The notes: generated by a model not told the origin, from the letters alone. Shown: positions 1 to 8,960, numbered from the stretch's first letter. The stretch: DNA of 64,000 bases from Exiguobacterium sp. s48 (GCF_018617395.1 NZ_JACSKC010000004.1:1-64000), one strand, 5' to 3'. Numbers and translations: made by a program.

Positions 1-32
1 CGTCCTGAGCCAGGATCAAACTCTCCAAAGAA
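1..32 (-). rRNA. 16S rRNA, 5' end (gene runs off the window)
   Basis: The reverse complement of the first 26 bases reads as the universal start of bacterial 16S rRNA (GGAGAGTTTGATCCTGG followed by CTCAGGACG). Transcription runs leftward out of the window, so only the 5' terminus is present. The mature 5' end is placed about six bases before GGAGAG by comparison with Bacillus 16S, so the right boundary is approximate. Confidence 0.95.
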
Positions 33-144
33 TTTGATATAGCTCTTAAATTGACGAAGCTTGCGCTTCATTCAAAAATTGTAAAACTTTTTTGCCTCAT
101 CGTTCAGTTTTCAAAGTTCGTCTGCCGCTCTTGGCGACTAAATG

Positions 145-174
145 ATAATAACACTTAATTCTTTTTGATGTCAA
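145..174 (-). promoter_or_regulatory. rRNA operon promoter, proximal
   Basis: On the minus strand there is TTGACA (169-174), an 18-base spacer and TATTAT (145-150), a near-consensus sigma-A promoter pointing at the 16S gene. Between it and the rRNA, around 102-115, lies a boxA-like antitermination leader (CTTTGAAAACTGAAC on the minus strand), as is usual in Bacillales rRNA leaders. Confidence 0.8.
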
Positions 175-218
175 CAACTTTTTTGTTTGTTCAACGTTTG
201 TCGCTGGCAACAGAGATA

Positions 219-247
219 ACTATATCACCTGCATTTTAATCTTGCAA
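219..247 (-). promoter_or_regulatory. rRNA operon promoter, distal
   Basis: On the minus strand TTGCAA (242-247), a 17-base spacer and TATAGT (219-224) form a second promoter upstream of the first. Tandem promoters are typical of rRNA operons. Confidence 0.65.
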
Positions 248-384
248 GCATTATTCTAAAAAAACTTTTAATTCTTTTTTCGCATCATCCAAAGTTCAAA
301 TCCCAACTTCTTGAAGGAAGAATAAATCACTATAAAGAATACACCTATATCTAATAACGACTATAAACCTATAAGGAGCCCTTC

Positions 385-1230
385 ATGATGCAATCTGATC
401 TACAGCGTCCTAAGAAACGTTCACCGCTCAGAATATGGTCCGGTACCCAAGTATATACGTTAAAGAGACGACTTGAATGGATGACGGATAAACGAAAATA
501 TGTTTCAAAACGAAATCCTGACCCGATGCCATATCTGATCCATACACACCGCACTCCTCTATATCGCCAACTCCGAGATGTCGACATGGAAGTTCAGCAT
601 AACAAGGTAACAAATCTGAAGATCGCCATCGCCAAACTGAACGGTTCTATTTTAACTCCAAACGATGTCCTCTCTTATTGGAAGATGATCGGTAAGCCGA
701 CGAAACGTAAAGGATACGTTGACGGAATGATTCTTCATTACGGAAAAGTCACCTCAGGAATCGGTGGTGGTCTATGCCAACTATCAAACTTGATGTATTG
801 GATTACATTACATAGTCCGTTGACCGTGACGGAACGTTATCGACACAGCTACGATGTGTTCCCTGATTACCGTCGAGACCAACCATTCGGAAGTGGTGCG
901 ACGTGTTCTTACAATTATCTCGACTTACAAATTACAAACCAAACGTCACAAACGTATCAACTTCTTCTATATATAGAAGGAGATCATTTAGTCGGTGAGT
1001 GGCGTTCGAACATCCCAAATAAAGAACAGTATCGTATATACGAAGAAAATCATCACTTCACTCGTGAATGGTGGGGCGGGACGATCCGACATAACCAGAT
1101 TTTTAGAGAAGTCACTTCAATGAATGGCACACATCTTCGAAACGAGTTCATTACAGAAAATCATGCAATCACGATGTACGACCCATTCCTTCCTGAAAAT
1201 ACCGTATACAAAAAAGCCGACTCTTCATAA
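385..1230 (+). CDS. VanW family protein
   Basis: The 281-residue protein carries a VanW domain: the GGGLCQ block at residues 127-132, RHSYD at 153-157 and a G-x-G-x-T-C-x-Y-N-Y-LD block near 169-180. VanW proteins occur in some vancomycin-resistance clusters and more widely in Gram-positives, but their biochemical role is not settled. No signal peptide or membrane segment is evident. The start is supported by AAGGAG at 373-378, six bases before the ATG. It stands alone, divergent from the rRNA operon, and ends in a terminator whose loop contains the stop codon. Nothing nearby suggests a van resistance cluster. Confidence 0.85.
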   Translation: MMQSDLQRPKKRSPLRIWSGTQVYTLKRRLEWMTDKRKYVSKRNPDPMPYLIHTHRTPLYRQLRDVDMEVQHNKVTNLKIAIAKLNGSILTPNDVLSYWKMIGKPTKRKGYVDGMILHYGKVTSGIGGGLCQLSNLMYWITLHSPLTVTERYRHSYDVFPDYRRDQPFGSGATCSYNYLDLQITNQTSQTYQLLLYIEGDHLVGEWRSNIPNKEQYRIYEENHHFTREWWGGTIRHNQIFREVTSMNGTHLRNEFITENHAITMYDPFLPENTVYKKADSS

Positions 1231-1244
1231 AAGAGCCGGCTTTT
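1211..1244. terminator. bidirectional terminator
   Basis: A 14-bp stem with one mismatch (AAAAGCC.. / ..GGCTTTT) brackets the stop codon of the VanW gene and lies between the ends of two convergent genes. It has A- and T-runs on both sides. Confidence 0.85.
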
Positions 1245-1253
1245 CAAATGAAC

Positions 1254-2615
1254 TTATGCGTGTGGCAAGAACATGAAGTATGCCAAGAAGATGACTAGCA
1301 TTCCATACATGATTGGATGAATCTCCTTCGTCTTCCCTTTCGCAATCATCATGAGTGGGTAAAGGATAAACCCAAGCCCAATTCCCGTTGCGATTGATGA
1401 CGTCAATGGCATCATGATAATCGTCAAGAATGCAGGAACTGCAATCTCAATCTTTTTCCAATCGATATCAAGAAGTGCCGAAGCCATGAGCACTCCAACG
1501 ATGATGAGTGCAGGCGCTGTGACTGGCGCCGTCACGACTGCCAATAATGGCGAGAAGAACAACGCTAACCCGAAGAACAATCCTGCGAAGACGGCAGTCA
1601 AACCTGTGCGTCCACCAGCAGCGACACCTGCTGATGACTCAACATATGAAGTCGCTGTAGATGTTCCGAAGATTGCACCTGCTACCGTTGCAGTCGAGTC
1701 AGCTAACAACGCTTTACTTGCACGTGGTACTTTGTTTTCTTTCATAATTCCTGCTTGACGCGCTACCGCGACGAGCGTTCCCGCTGTATCAAAGAAATCG
1801 ATGAAGAAGAACGTCAAGATGACAACGAGCATTTGAAGCGTGAAGACATCACCGAAGTTGATGAATGCTTGACCGAACGTTGATGACATACTTGGTGGCA
1901 TGGATACAACGTCTGAGATTGCTGTCGGAGTCGGCACGAGACCGAAAATCATTCCGACGATCGCCGTCAACAGCATCCCGATGAAAATACCACCTTTTAC
2001 GTCGCGTGCCATGAGCAAGGCGCTGACCACAAGACCAAATACCGCAAGTAATGTCGTACCCGTTCCAAGTGAACCAAGACTGACGAGTGTCGCTTCGTTC
2101 GCAACAACGATGCCTGCATTTTTCAAACCGATGAACGCGATGAAGAAACCAATCCCTGCAGCAACCGCCATTTTGAGCGGAGCTGGAATCGCGTTGACAA
2201 TCGTTTCGCGAATTCCTGAGAGCGTCAATACGATAAAGAAGAGACCTGATACGAGTACACCCGATAAAGCCGTTTGCCATGGGATACCCATCCCGATGAC
2301 GACACTATATGCGAAGAACGCGTTGAGGCCCATGCCCGGCGCAATCGCAATTGGATAGTTCGCGAGAAGCCCCATCGTCAATGAACCGACTACCGCGACA
2401 AGACCTGTCGCCACGAAGACCGCCCCTGTATCCATACCCGCTGCCCCAAGGATGTTCGGGTTAACGAACAGAATGTACGCCATTGCGAGGAATGTTGTGA
2501 ATCCCGCGATCAGTTCCGTGCGAACACTCGTCCCGAGTGCCGTGAGTTGGAAGTAACGATCGATCCGACTCGTTGTTGATGGTTGTTGCTGTTCTTGCTT
2601 GAGCTGTGTGCTCAT
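1254..2615 (-). CDS. pbuG: NCS2-family guanine/hypoxanthine permease
   Basis: The 453-residue integral membrane protein belongs to the AzgA-type branch of NCS2 nucleobase transporters (PbuG/PbuO of B. subtilis). Its early FVNPNILGAAGMD block and about 12-14 hydrophobic helices show this. It should import hypoxanthine and guanine with protons. A longer in-frame start exists, but the ATG at 2615 follows AAGGAGGAAAAC directly, and the upstream codons would overlap the riboswitch terminator, so this start is chosen. Expression is predicted to be cut off by guanine through the riboswitch upstream, with a PurR-type site in addition. PbuG versus PbuO cannot be settled by eye. Confidence 0.85.
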   Translation of the reverse strand: MSTQLKQEQQQPSTTSRIDRYFQLTALGTSVRTELIAGFTTFLAMAYILFVNPNILGAAGMDTGAVFVATGLVAVVGSLTMGLLANYPIAIAPGMGLNAFFAYSVVIGMGIPWQTALSGVLVSGLFFIVLTLSGIRETIVNAIPAPLKMAVAAGIGFFIAFIGLKNAGIVVANEATLVSLGSLGTGTTLLAVFGLVVSALLMARDVKGGIFIGMLLTAIVGMIFGLVPTPTAISDVVSMPPSMSSTFGQAFINFGDVFTLQMLVVILTFFFIDFFDTAGTLVAVARQAGIMKENKVPRASKALLADSTATVAGAIFGTSTATSYVESSAGVAAGGRTGLTAVFAGLFFGLALFFSPLLAVVTAPVTAPALIIVGVLMASALLDIDWKKIEIAVPAFLTIIMMPLTSSIATGIGLGFILYPLMMIAKGKTKEIHPIMYGMLVIFLAYFMFLPHA

Positions 2616-2640
2616 TTGTTTTCCTCCTTGTACTCGCCGT

Positions 2641-2678
2641 AAAACGAGAAAAGGCCCCCGGCAAATGACCGAGGACCC
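2641..2678 (-). terminator. riboswitch-controlled terminator of the permease gene
   Basis: The RNA forms a nine-pair GC-rich stem (2669-2677 with 2653-2661) followed by a U-run (AAAA-rich DNA at 2641-2652). It sits between the aptamer and the start codon, as expected for a transcription-terminating OFF switch. Confidence 0.85.
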
Positions 2679-2717
2679 CACGCGAAACATACGAGGGTAT
2701 ACACCCTCATCTATGTC

Positions 2718-2788
2718 TCGCCGTAGTGAAATCATTTAAGGTGATTTCGTAGAGACTCTCGGGCCATATCCCCGACATTATACGGCAA
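2718..2788 (-). promoter_or_regulatory. guanine riboswitch (purine aptamer) of the permease gene
   Basis: The minus-strand RNA has P1 (TTGCCG with CGGCGA), the TATAAT junction, P2 with the canonical GATATGG loop, the TCTCTAC junction, P3 with a CCTTAAA loop and a closing ACTAC. The ligand-specifying residue in that last junction is C, as in guanine rather than adenine riboswitches. With the terminator downstream it should switch the permease off when guanine or hypoxanthine is plentiful. Confidence 0.93.
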
Positions 2789-2799
2789 AATATTTTATA

Positions 2800-2812
2800 A
2801 TTGTTCGGTTAT
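2800..2812 (-). promoter_or_regulatory. PurBox-like PurR site
   Basis: The minus strand matches AWWWCCGAACWWT, the PurBox consensus of Bacillales PurR, at every position. It lies just downstream of the predicted transcription start. The usual oppositely oriented second box is not seen at the normal spacing; a second same-orientation match lies at 2892-2904. Confidence 0.5.
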
Positions 2813-2827
2813 AATAAGAACGTTCTT

Positions 2828-2856
2828 ATCGTATCAGCGTGAAAATAGAATGTCAA
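2828..2856 (-). promoter_or_regulatory. sigma-A promoter of the purine permease gene
   Basis: On the minus strand there is TTGACA (2851-2856), a 17-base spacer and TACGAT (2828-2833). The start would fall near 2821, about 33 bases before the aptamer. A 16-bp palindrome (2814-2829) overlaps the -10 region. Confidence 0.75.
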
Positions 2857-2891
2857 CTAAATTTACGGATTTTAAATCGATAAAAATCGTT

Positions 2892-2904
2892 AATGTTCGG
2901 ATTT
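2892..2904 (-). promoter_or_regulatory. second PurBox-like sequence
   Basis: The minus strand reads AAATCCGAACATT, again a full match to AWWWCCGAACWWT. It lies about 36 bases upstream of the -35 element, in the same orientation as the box at 2800-2812. The two boxes flank the promoter. Confidence 0.4.
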
Positions 2905-2910
2905 AAAGCA

Positions 2911-2936
2911 AAACAGAGGGGGTTTCCCTCTGTTCA
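2911..2936 (-). terminator. guaA terminator
   Basis: A stem AACAGAGGG / CCCTCTGTT directly follows the guaA stop codon, then a short T-rich stretch. Confidence 0.7.
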
Positions 2937-2938
2937 AC

Positions 2939-4480
2939 TTATTCCCATTCGATTGTTGCAGGCGGCTTAGACGTAATGTCATACAGCACACGGTTGACGT
3001 GGCTGACTTCATTTACAATTCGGACAGAGATTTTCTCAAGTACATCCCATGGAATGCGCGCCCAATCAGACGTCATCCCATCAATTGATGTAACGGCACG
3101 AACGCCAACTGCATAGTCGTACGTACGCTCGTCACCCATGACTCCGACCGAGCGAATCGGTGTGAGCACCGTGAAGTATTGCCAGATGTCTCGTTCAAGA
3201 CCCGCCTTCTTCACTTCGTCGCGTAAAATCGCATCGGATTCACGCACGATTTCTAACTTCTCTTCCGTGATTTCACCGAGGACACGAATTCCGAGACCTG
3301 GACCTGGGAACGGTTGGCGCCAAACGATATAGTCAGGAAGACCGAGCTCTGTACCGAGTGCACGGACTTCGTCTTTAAAGAGCGTGTTGAGTGGTTCGAT
3401 CAACGTGAAATTCATATCTTCTGGCAATCCACCGACGTTATGGTGTGATTTGATTGTTTGTGCTGTGTCTGTCCCACTCTCGATGATGTCTGTGTAGAGC
3501 GTCCCCTGTGCGAGGAAGTCCATATCGACGAGTTTCGATGCTTCTTCATCAAATACGTAGATAAACTCGTTTCCGATAATCTTACGTTTTTGCTCAGGGT
3601 CTGAGACACCAGCCAATTTCGTCAAGAAACGCTCTTGTGCATCAATTTTAATGACCTTCATGTTGAATCCGTCTGCGAACGTCTTCATGACGCTATCCGC
3701 TTCTCCTTTACGAAGGAGACCATGATCCACGAACATACAAGTCAATTGATCACCAATCGCGCGATGAACGAGTGCCGCCACGACAGAAGAATCTACGCCA
3801 CCTGAAAGGGCACAGAGCACTTGCTTGTCGCCAACGATTTCACGAATTTTCTCCACTTCGAGATCGATAAAGTTTTCCATCGACCATTCGCCTTTGGCAC
3901 CACATACTTCATAGATGAAGTTTTTCAAGATGTCGTTTCCGTACTCCGAGTGACGAACCTCTGGATGGTACTGGACGCCATACATTTTCAACTCATCGTT
4001 TTTGATTGAAGCGACCGGGCAAGATGGGTTCGTCCCATCGACGATAAATCCTTCCGGTGCTTCCATGACGAGGTCACCGTGGCTCATCCATACTGTATGT
4101 TCGACTGGAAGCCCGTTGTAAATCGCTGATGCTTCCGGCGTCGAGAACAATGTCGCTTTTCCGTATTCACGATGAGCGGCACGTTCTACACGACCACCGA
4201 AGTGATGTGTCATGAGTTGCATCCCGTAGCAAATTCCGAAGATTGGAATACCTAGTTCAAAAATCTCTGGATCACAACGATATGCACCTTCCGCGTATAC
4301 GCTGTTCGGTCCACCCGAGAAGATGATGCCGATCGGGTTCAATTCGCGAATCTCCGCTGCCGTCATCTTATGTGAATGCAACTCACTGTATACGCCAAGG
4401 TCACGGACACGACGTGTGATCAACTGGTTATACTGACCACCAAAATCAAGCACCAAAATCATTTCTTGTTCTACCTTCAC
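2939..4480 (-). CDS. guaA: GMP synthase (glutamine-hydrolysing)
   Basis: GuaA makes GMP from XMP, ATP and glutamine in the cytosol, the last step of guanine nucleotide synthesis. The 513-residue protein has a class I amidotransferase domain with nucleophile Cys84 (GICYGMQ) and catalytic His172/Glu174 (YHPE). The ATP-pyrophosphatase domain carries the SGGVDSS P-loop at 226-232, and the C-terminal dimerisation domain ends in PPATIEWE as is typical. The GTG start at 4480 is chosen because AAAGGTGGAG precedes it and the N-terminus then matches the family ([17 protein letters not shown]); a longer upstream reading would run into the riboswitch terminator. It follows the yeaC-yeaD-yebA genes as in B. 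subtilis but has its own promoter and riboswitch. Confidence 0.97.
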   Translation of the reverse strand: MKVEQEMILVLDFGGQYNQLITRRVRDLGVYSELHSHKMTAAEIRELNPIGIIFSGGPNSVYAEGAYRCDPEIFELGIPIFGICYGMQLMTHHFGGRVERAAHREYGKATLFSTPEASAIYNGLPVEHTVWMSHGDLVMEAPEGFIVDGTNPSCPVASIKNDELKMYGVQYHPEVRHSEYGNDILKNFIYEVCGAKGEWSMENFIDLEVEKIREIVGDKQVLCALSGGVDSSVVAALVHRAIGDQLTCMFVDHGLLRKGEADSVMKTFADGFNMKVIKIDAQERFLTKLAGVSDPEQKRKIIGNEFIYVFDEEASKLVDMDFLAQGTLYTDIIESGTDTAQTIKSHHNVGGLPEDMNFTLIEPLNTLFKDEVRALGTELGLPDYIVWRQPFPGPGLGIRVLGEITEEKLEIVRESDAILRDEVKKAGLERDIWQYFTVLTPIRSVGVMGDERTYDYAVGVRAVTSIDGMTSDWARIPWDVLEKISVRIVNEVSHVNRVLYDITSKPPATIEWE

Positions 4481-4508
4481 GAAATCTCCACCTTTCTGCC
4501 TTCTCCTC

Positions 4509-4566
4509 AAAAAAAGGACGCGCCTCTCCCCCAGATTCACCCAAACCGAAGAAGAAGCACGCCCTT
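4509..4566 (-). terminator. riboswitch-controlled terminator of guaA
   Basis: The RNA strand pairs GGGCGTGC with GCGCGTCC (eight pairs including two G-U) around a long loop, followed by seven U residues (AAAAAAA at 4509-4515). It lies between the guaA aptamer and the GTG start. Confidence 0.75.
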
Positions 4567-4588
4567 TTCTTTGTATACGAAACGTGCT

Positions 4589-4658
4589 CCTTCATAGTCG
4601 GTCCATTTACGGTGGTCCGGTAGAGACTCTCGCGCCAATTCACGAGTATATACGAAGG
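4589..4658 (-). promoter_or_regulatory. guaA: guanine riboswitch of guaA, with an atypical P2 loop
   Basis: The minus-strand RNA has P1 (CCTTCG with the 3' GAAGG side), TATA, TCTCTACC, P3 with the standard CCGTAAA loop, and GACTAT with the guanine-specifying C. The P2 arm is unusual: instead of a seven-base GATATGG loop it reads GAATTGG within an 18-base arm, so stem and loop lengths differ from normal. Guanine sensing is still likely from the intact core. Confidence 0.88.
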
Positions 4659-4691
4659 AATGCCATGTTCAATTATCTAACTAATGCGTCT

Positions 4692-4720
4692 ATCTTACTT
4701 GATGCACCCCGTCACTTCAA
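4692..4720 (-). promoter_or_regulatory. guaA promoter
   Basis: On the minus strand there is TTGAAG (4715-4720), a 17-base spacer and TAAGAT (4692-4697). The -35 overlaps the end of the upstream yebA-like gene, so guaA can be transcribed separately from that operon. Confidence 0.6.
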
Positions 4721-6816
4721 CTCATAATTCGACGAATCATGATTTTCCAATATTCTTTATATTTTGAATTCGGCTCTTGTTCCGCATACACTGCTTGTTC
4801 AAACAGAGCTGTTAAGCGGGTCATGTCATTTGTTTCATAATAGGCATCCACTTCTTTGGCAAGTTCCGAAGGCGTCCGACCATCGATTTTAAATCCGTTC
4901 GCGCGCAGTCGCTTCATCAAGTATCGATGCATCGAGACGAGACTTCCATCCGTGAGCGGGCGACTCATCCACCATACATACATGACTTGCCGTTCAATCA
5001 CCTTCCGATTCCAAATCAGAATCGCCACAAGGAAAAGAATGACGATCCAGCCCCATACTGGGATACTCCGACTTTCTTCCTGGACATCGCCTGTTGTGAC
5101 GTCATCAATCAACAAATCTTCTTGAAGACGGTTTTGCGTGTTGCCATCCGAATTTGCTTGCGGGTCGTTCGTAGCTGGCGTGTTATCTTCCGTATCCGTC
5201 TCCCGCTCCATTTGAAGTAAGTTAGCATCCGAGAAACTGATCGTTGCCTCTAATGGTACCCAACCCGCACCCTCTATGAAATATTCGACCCATGAGTGAG
5301 CGTGGCGATTTCGAATCGTGTATTCTTCTTCACCTTGAACGACTCCACGTGCATCCCCCATCGTAAATCCTTTCACCCAGCGTGTCGGAATCCCGTTTGC
5401 CCGTAGCAACACGGCAGCAGATGTGGAGAAGTTATCACAATATCCGATTTGTGTATCGAATAGGAATTGGTCGACGTAATCTGTATCCCCTTCTGGTTGG
5501 GCAACATTTTCCGTGTCGTATTGAAATTCTCCGTTTCGGAAATATGCTTCCACGGCATTTGCTTTTTCATTCGGCGTTTCACTGTCCGCCGTGATTTCCG
5601 TTGCCAAGTCACGTACCCGATCTGGTAATGCGTCCGGGAGTTGTAAATAGACTTGCTTTTCCTCATCTGTGAGGGAGCTCACTTCTTCATTTAATGCGAG
5701 CTGTTCTTCAGAAAATGCAGGAACACTGTATCGAAGTTGAATCGTTCGAGGTGTCGCCTGCCCCTCATTTTCAAAGACAATTTTCCCGGAAGGTTGCATC
5801 GTGATCGTTTCATTCGGGAATGCCTGCTCGATATCACCGACACGGAATTCGGTTCCTGATTCTGTTTCTGTCGCTTGCGGATATTCACCACCGTATGGCA
5901 CAAAAGTCTGGCGGCGATCAAAACGTAACAGCGCCTGTTCAGGGGTCGTATCCACATCCGAGTCAACTAACTGTCCGCGATTATAATTAGAGTCCAACAC
6001 CGGTGCCTCGACCCACCCTTTTCCTGTGTAGATGGCTTTGGACTCGATGCGCCAATAACGGGCCGGAACCCCTCGTGCGATAAAGACAATTCCATCGTCC
6101 TGTTCAAACGGACCACCTAACGCCTCATCGTTCACACCGTATCCGACTCGCCCCGGTCCACTCCCCTCTCCTTCCGTCGTCGCATTCCGGAAACTCGTCG
6201 TTATTCGGTCAGACCAATCACCTTCGAGCGTTGGGGATGCACTTGCGAGCGCAACAACTACGCTAAGAAGCAAACCGATACTGACGAACCGTACTAGTGA
6301 TTGACTCGGTCGTTTCGCTAAATCGGTGACAAACAACAACAAGAGCGATGTGATGATCGCATACAAGATGTTCCGTTCTCCGTCATAAAGCGTCCAGGTG
6401 TCAAAGTAAGCCATGACACCAAGTGTCGACACAATCATGCCGAGTGCAAATCCATAACTCGGATAGGTTCTTCCGACTAGTACGGCGAATAGAAGACCAA
6501 TGAGTGCCATAGCAGAAAAGAAAATGGCCTCGTTCGGTAAGTTCCCGCTCACCACCCCCATCAAATCCTGCATCCAAATCCCAAACCAGTCGACGATACT
6601 TCCGTGATAGAAGTACAGGACGATCAAGAAGTTCAAAAGAGAAATTCCAAGAAAAGCACTCCATGTCAGAAGACTAGCGAACATTGGCACAATCAATAAA
6701 AAATAAAACGGCCAATCGGAATCAAACGTCGTACTACCGACAATCGGCTCAATCCAGAAAGACAAAAGATAGGCAGCGAGCGCTGTATAGAGGATTCGTG
6801 TCACCCATGTCTTCAT
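4717..6816 (-). CDS. yebA: membrane-anchored transglutaminase-like protein (YebA/TgpA type)
   Basis: The 699-residue protein starts with about six hydrophobic helices in residues 1-195. A large extracytoplasmic part follows, with a transglutaminase-like papain fold: Cys460 (GYCDNF), His507 (HAHSWVE) and an acidic residue at Glu523 (PLEAT). Near 605-625 there is a single transmembrane helix, then a cytoplasmic tail with the DUF4129-like region typical of the family. The substrate in Bacilli is unknown. It overlaps the upstream DUF58 gene by four bases (ATGA), which indicates translational coupling. The MoxR ATPase, DUF58 protein and transglutaminase trio is a conserved set of probable envelope function. 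Confidence 0.88.
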   Translation of the reverse strand: MKTWVTRILYTALAAYLLSFWIEPIVGSTTFDSDWPFYFLLIVPMFASLLTWSAFLGISLLNFLIVLYFYHGSIVDWFGIWMQDLMGVVSGNLPNEAIFFSAMALIGLLFAVLVGRTYPSYGFALGMIVSTLGVMAYFDTWTLYDGERNILYAIITSLLLLFVTDLAKRPSQSLVRFVSIGLLLSVVVALASASPTLEGDWSDRITTSFRNATTEGEGSGPGRVGYGVNDEALGGPFEQDDGIVFIARGVPARYWRIESKAIYTGKGWVEAPVLDSNYNRGQLVDSDVDTTPEQALLRFDRRQTFVPYGGEYPQATETESGTEFRVGDIEQAFPNETITMQPSGKIVFENEGQATPRTIQLRYSVPAFSEEQLALNEEVSSLTDEEKQVYLQLPDALPDRVRDLATEITADSETPNEKANAVEAYFRNGEFQYDTENVAQPEGDTDYVDQFLFDTQIGYCDNFSTSAAVLLRANGIPTRWVKGFTMGDARGVVQGEEEYTIRNRHAHSWVEYFIEGAGWVPLEATISFSDANLLQMERETDTEDNTPATNDPQANSDGNTQNRLQEDLLIDDVTTGDVQEESRSIPVWGWIVILFLVAILIWNRKVIERQVMYVWWMSRPLTDGSLVSMHRYLMKRLRANGFKIDGRTPSELAKEVDAYYETNDMTRLTALFEQAVYAEQEPNSKYKEYWKIMIRRIMS

Positions 6817-7883
6817 GCCGTCACCTCTCTTACTGCCGTATACAGATGATAACTTCCTTGCGTCTCATGCATGAGTTCACGAATTGAGTTCGTTTCAAAC
6901 GGGCTGATTAAAATAATATCCCCGGTCTGTTGCGGTAGATTCCGCTTGACCCGCTCCACGAGACGCCCTTCCGCTTCCGGTGTTGCGGTGAGCAGGTAAT
7001 GACCAACCTCTGCACTTTGATCCGGAAGATGGAACAAGCGCACTTGTTCTTCAATCACGTATAACTCAAATGGTAAATTTTTTCGTTCTAACTGACGAAT
7101 CGCCCCAACAAGCAAGGACAAGGAACGTTCGAACGCTTCTTCATACTCTGCCGAAGCGGCAGGGACAAACACGAGAGAGAGTTTCTTCTCTTGTTCTTGG
7201 TCAAACGTTTTTGTCATCAAATTCCCCCGGCGTGCGGATGCTTTCCAGTCAATCCGTCCGATTCGATCTCCCGCCGCATATTCTCGAACTCCACTCGTCG
7301 TATTCGCCACTTCCGTATACGTGCGTGTTTGACGATATTGTTCACCACGTCCACCGATGTGTTCATCCCGTGGTAAGTCAAAAGGAAGTTCTGCGGGAGA
7401 CACTTCGACAACGGTTTCGATCCGTAACGTCCTTTTACGGTCGAACAAACCAAATACATCACGCACGTGGAGAATCGTCCGGTCAAAGACATGAATCCCC
7501 CGCTTGATCGCATCGACATCATAGTGAACGACTTCGGCACGTCGAAAGAAACGGTCAACCGGAACGATTATGGTTTTGTGCTCATTAATTAGCCGCTGCG
7601 GCAATCGTTCTTCTAATGTGACCATTCCGATCAAGAAGGGATATTTTCGTTCGATTCGTAACTCGACATCCATCGATTGACCGGACACAAGTCGTTTCGT
7701 TGTCACACGACGCGATACGTTTGCGGCCGTCACGGGATAAATCATGAAGAGCGTCCAGTAGACGGTCAGCACGACGAACGACCACCATAACGTGGATGCG
7801 ACGATACTACCTTCAATTCGGGCAAATGCGTACAATCCGAATGCCGCCGCCCATACAACGAACAGCTTCATCCAGTTTTTCAT
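6813..7883 (-). CDS. yeaD: DUF58 domain protein (YeaD type)
   Basis: The 356-residue protein has two N-terminal membrane helices (about residues 5-22 and 28-48), a beta-rich middle, and the DUF58 core around YAAGDRIGRIDWKASAR. A von Willebrand A-like fold follows. DUF58 proteins are usual partners of MoxR AAA ATPases, and the ATPase gene lies directly upstream with a four-base overlap. The molecular role is not known; a chaperone or assembly function with the neighbouring ATPase is the common proposal. Confidence 0.88.
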   Translation of the reverse strand: MKNWMKLFVVWAAAFGLYAFARIEGSIVASTLWWSFVVLTVYWTLFMIYPVTAANVSRRVTTKRLVSGQSMDVELRIERKYPFLIGMVTLEERLPQRLINEHKTIIVPVDRFFRRAEVVHYDVDAIKRGIHVFDRTILHVRDVFGLFDRKRTLRIETVVEVSPAELPFDLPRDEHIGGRGEQYRQTRTYTEVANTTSGVREYAAGDRIGRIDWKASARRGNLMTKTFDQEQEKKLSLVFVPAASAEYEEAFERSLSLLVGAIRQLERKNLPFELYVIEEQVRLFHLPDQSAEVGHYLLTATPEAEGRLVERVKRNLPQQTGDIILISPFETNSIRELMHETQGSYHLYTAVREVTA

Positions 7884-8830
7884 ACTTCATTGACCTCTCG
7901 ATCCATCGGGACAGGTAACGTGTCGAGCCAATCTTGAATCAATTGATTTGGCGTCTTTCCTTTATACCGTGCTTCCGCCGTCAACAAGACACGATGTCCG
8001 AGAACACTCGTCGCCATCGCTTTGACATCATCCGGCAACACAAAATCACGATTGTGAATATAGGCCCACGCTTGTGAGGCTTTCATCAATGCCAGAGTAG
8101 CCCTTGGACTTCCTCCTAAATACGTATGTGGGTCTTTCCGCGACTCATGTACCAAACGTACGATATATTGTTTGACCGCACTCGATACATGAACCTCCCT
8201 TACTTCACGCTGCATCAGTTCGACTTCTTGTTTCGTGATGACGCTATGAAGTGTTTCGAGTGGCTCCTCTTTTTCAAAGCGTGATAAGAGTGCAATCTCT
8301 TCATTGAAAGTTGGATAGCCCATTTCGATTTTGAGTAAGAAACGGTCTAGCTGCGCTTCCGGCAACGGGTATGTTCCTTCATGTTCAATCGGGTTCTGTG
8401 TCGCCATGACGAAAAATGGTGACGGTAGCACCTTCAACTCTCCGTCCACTGTCACACTTCGCTCAGCCATCGCTTCTAATAATGCCGACTGTGTCTTTGG
8501 TGAAGTCCGGTTGATTTCATCTGCCAAGATGATATTCCCCATGAGTGGACCAGGACGATATTCAAACTCTCTCGTTTTTTGGTTATACATCGAAATCCCA
8601 GTCAAGTCAGATGGCAACATGTCAGGGGTAAATTGAATACGTTTAAAATCTAAGTCGATGGCTCGACTAAACGTACGAACGAGCATGGTTTTCCCCACAC
8701 CCGGTACATCCTCAAGTAAGATATGCCCTCCTGCCAATAAGGCAGTGAGACTTTTGGCGATGACTTCTTCTTTTCCGACAATGACGGTTTCAATAGCGGT
8801 GATAATCGATTGGACAGTTGGACGGTACAT
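7880..8830 (-). CDS. yeaC: MoxR-type AAA+ ATPase (YeaC type)
   Basis: The 316-residue AAA+ protein shows Walker A GVGKT at residues 44-48, Walker B LADEINR at 102-108, and the C-terminal lid common to MoxR/RavA proteins. These ATPases are thought to act as chaperones that mature or remodel partner complexes. It is the first gene of the yeaC-yeaD-yebA operon; AAAAAGGGGAG precedes the ATG at 8830. The 170-base region upstream holds the likely promoter and the end of a convergently terminated transcript. Confidence 0.92.
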   Translation of the reverse strand: MYRPTVQSIITAIETVIVGKEEVIAKSLTALLAGGHILLEDVPGVGKTMLVRTFSRAIDLDFKRIQFTPDMLPSDLTGISMYNQKTREFEYRPGPLMGNIILADEINRTSPKTQSALLEAMAERSVTVDGELKVLPSPFFVMATQNPIEHEGTYPLPEAQLDRFLLKIEMGYPTFNEEIALLSRFEKEEPLETLHSVITKQEVELMQREVREVHVSSAVKQYIVRLVHESRKDPHTYLGGSPRATLALMKASQAWAYIHNRDFVLPDDVKAMATSVLGHRVLLTAEARYKGKTPNQLIQDWLDTLPVPMDREVNEV

Positions 8831-8960
8831 GACGGACTCCCCTTTTTCTCTGATCTAGGATGACTGAAAGTTAGAATGTTCTGACTTTATTGTGACATAA
8901 GCGAGTAGCGGAATGAAAGAAATACCGCACACAAATACGCTCCCTCTTTCTTTACCCAAA

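Noticed and set aside
1-384. tRNA genes near the rRNA operon start
   Set aside because: No cloverleaf or GGTTCGAATCC-type T-arm could be found on either strand here or elsewhere in the window.
385-1230. VanW gene as part of a vancomycin-resistance cluster
   Set aside because: No vanHAX, vanRS or vanY genes are nearby; VanW-domain proteins are widespread outside resistance clusters.
1900-2358. A 152-codon plus-strand frame inside the purine permease gene
   Set aside because: Complement of membrane-helix codons in a conserved transporter; no start signal.
2814-2829. 16-bp palindrome ATAAGAACGTTCTTAT as a possible LexA box
   Set aside because: It lacks the CGAAC-N4-GTTCG core of the Bacillus SOS box and overlaps the -10 of a purine-regulated gene; left as an unassigned palindrome.
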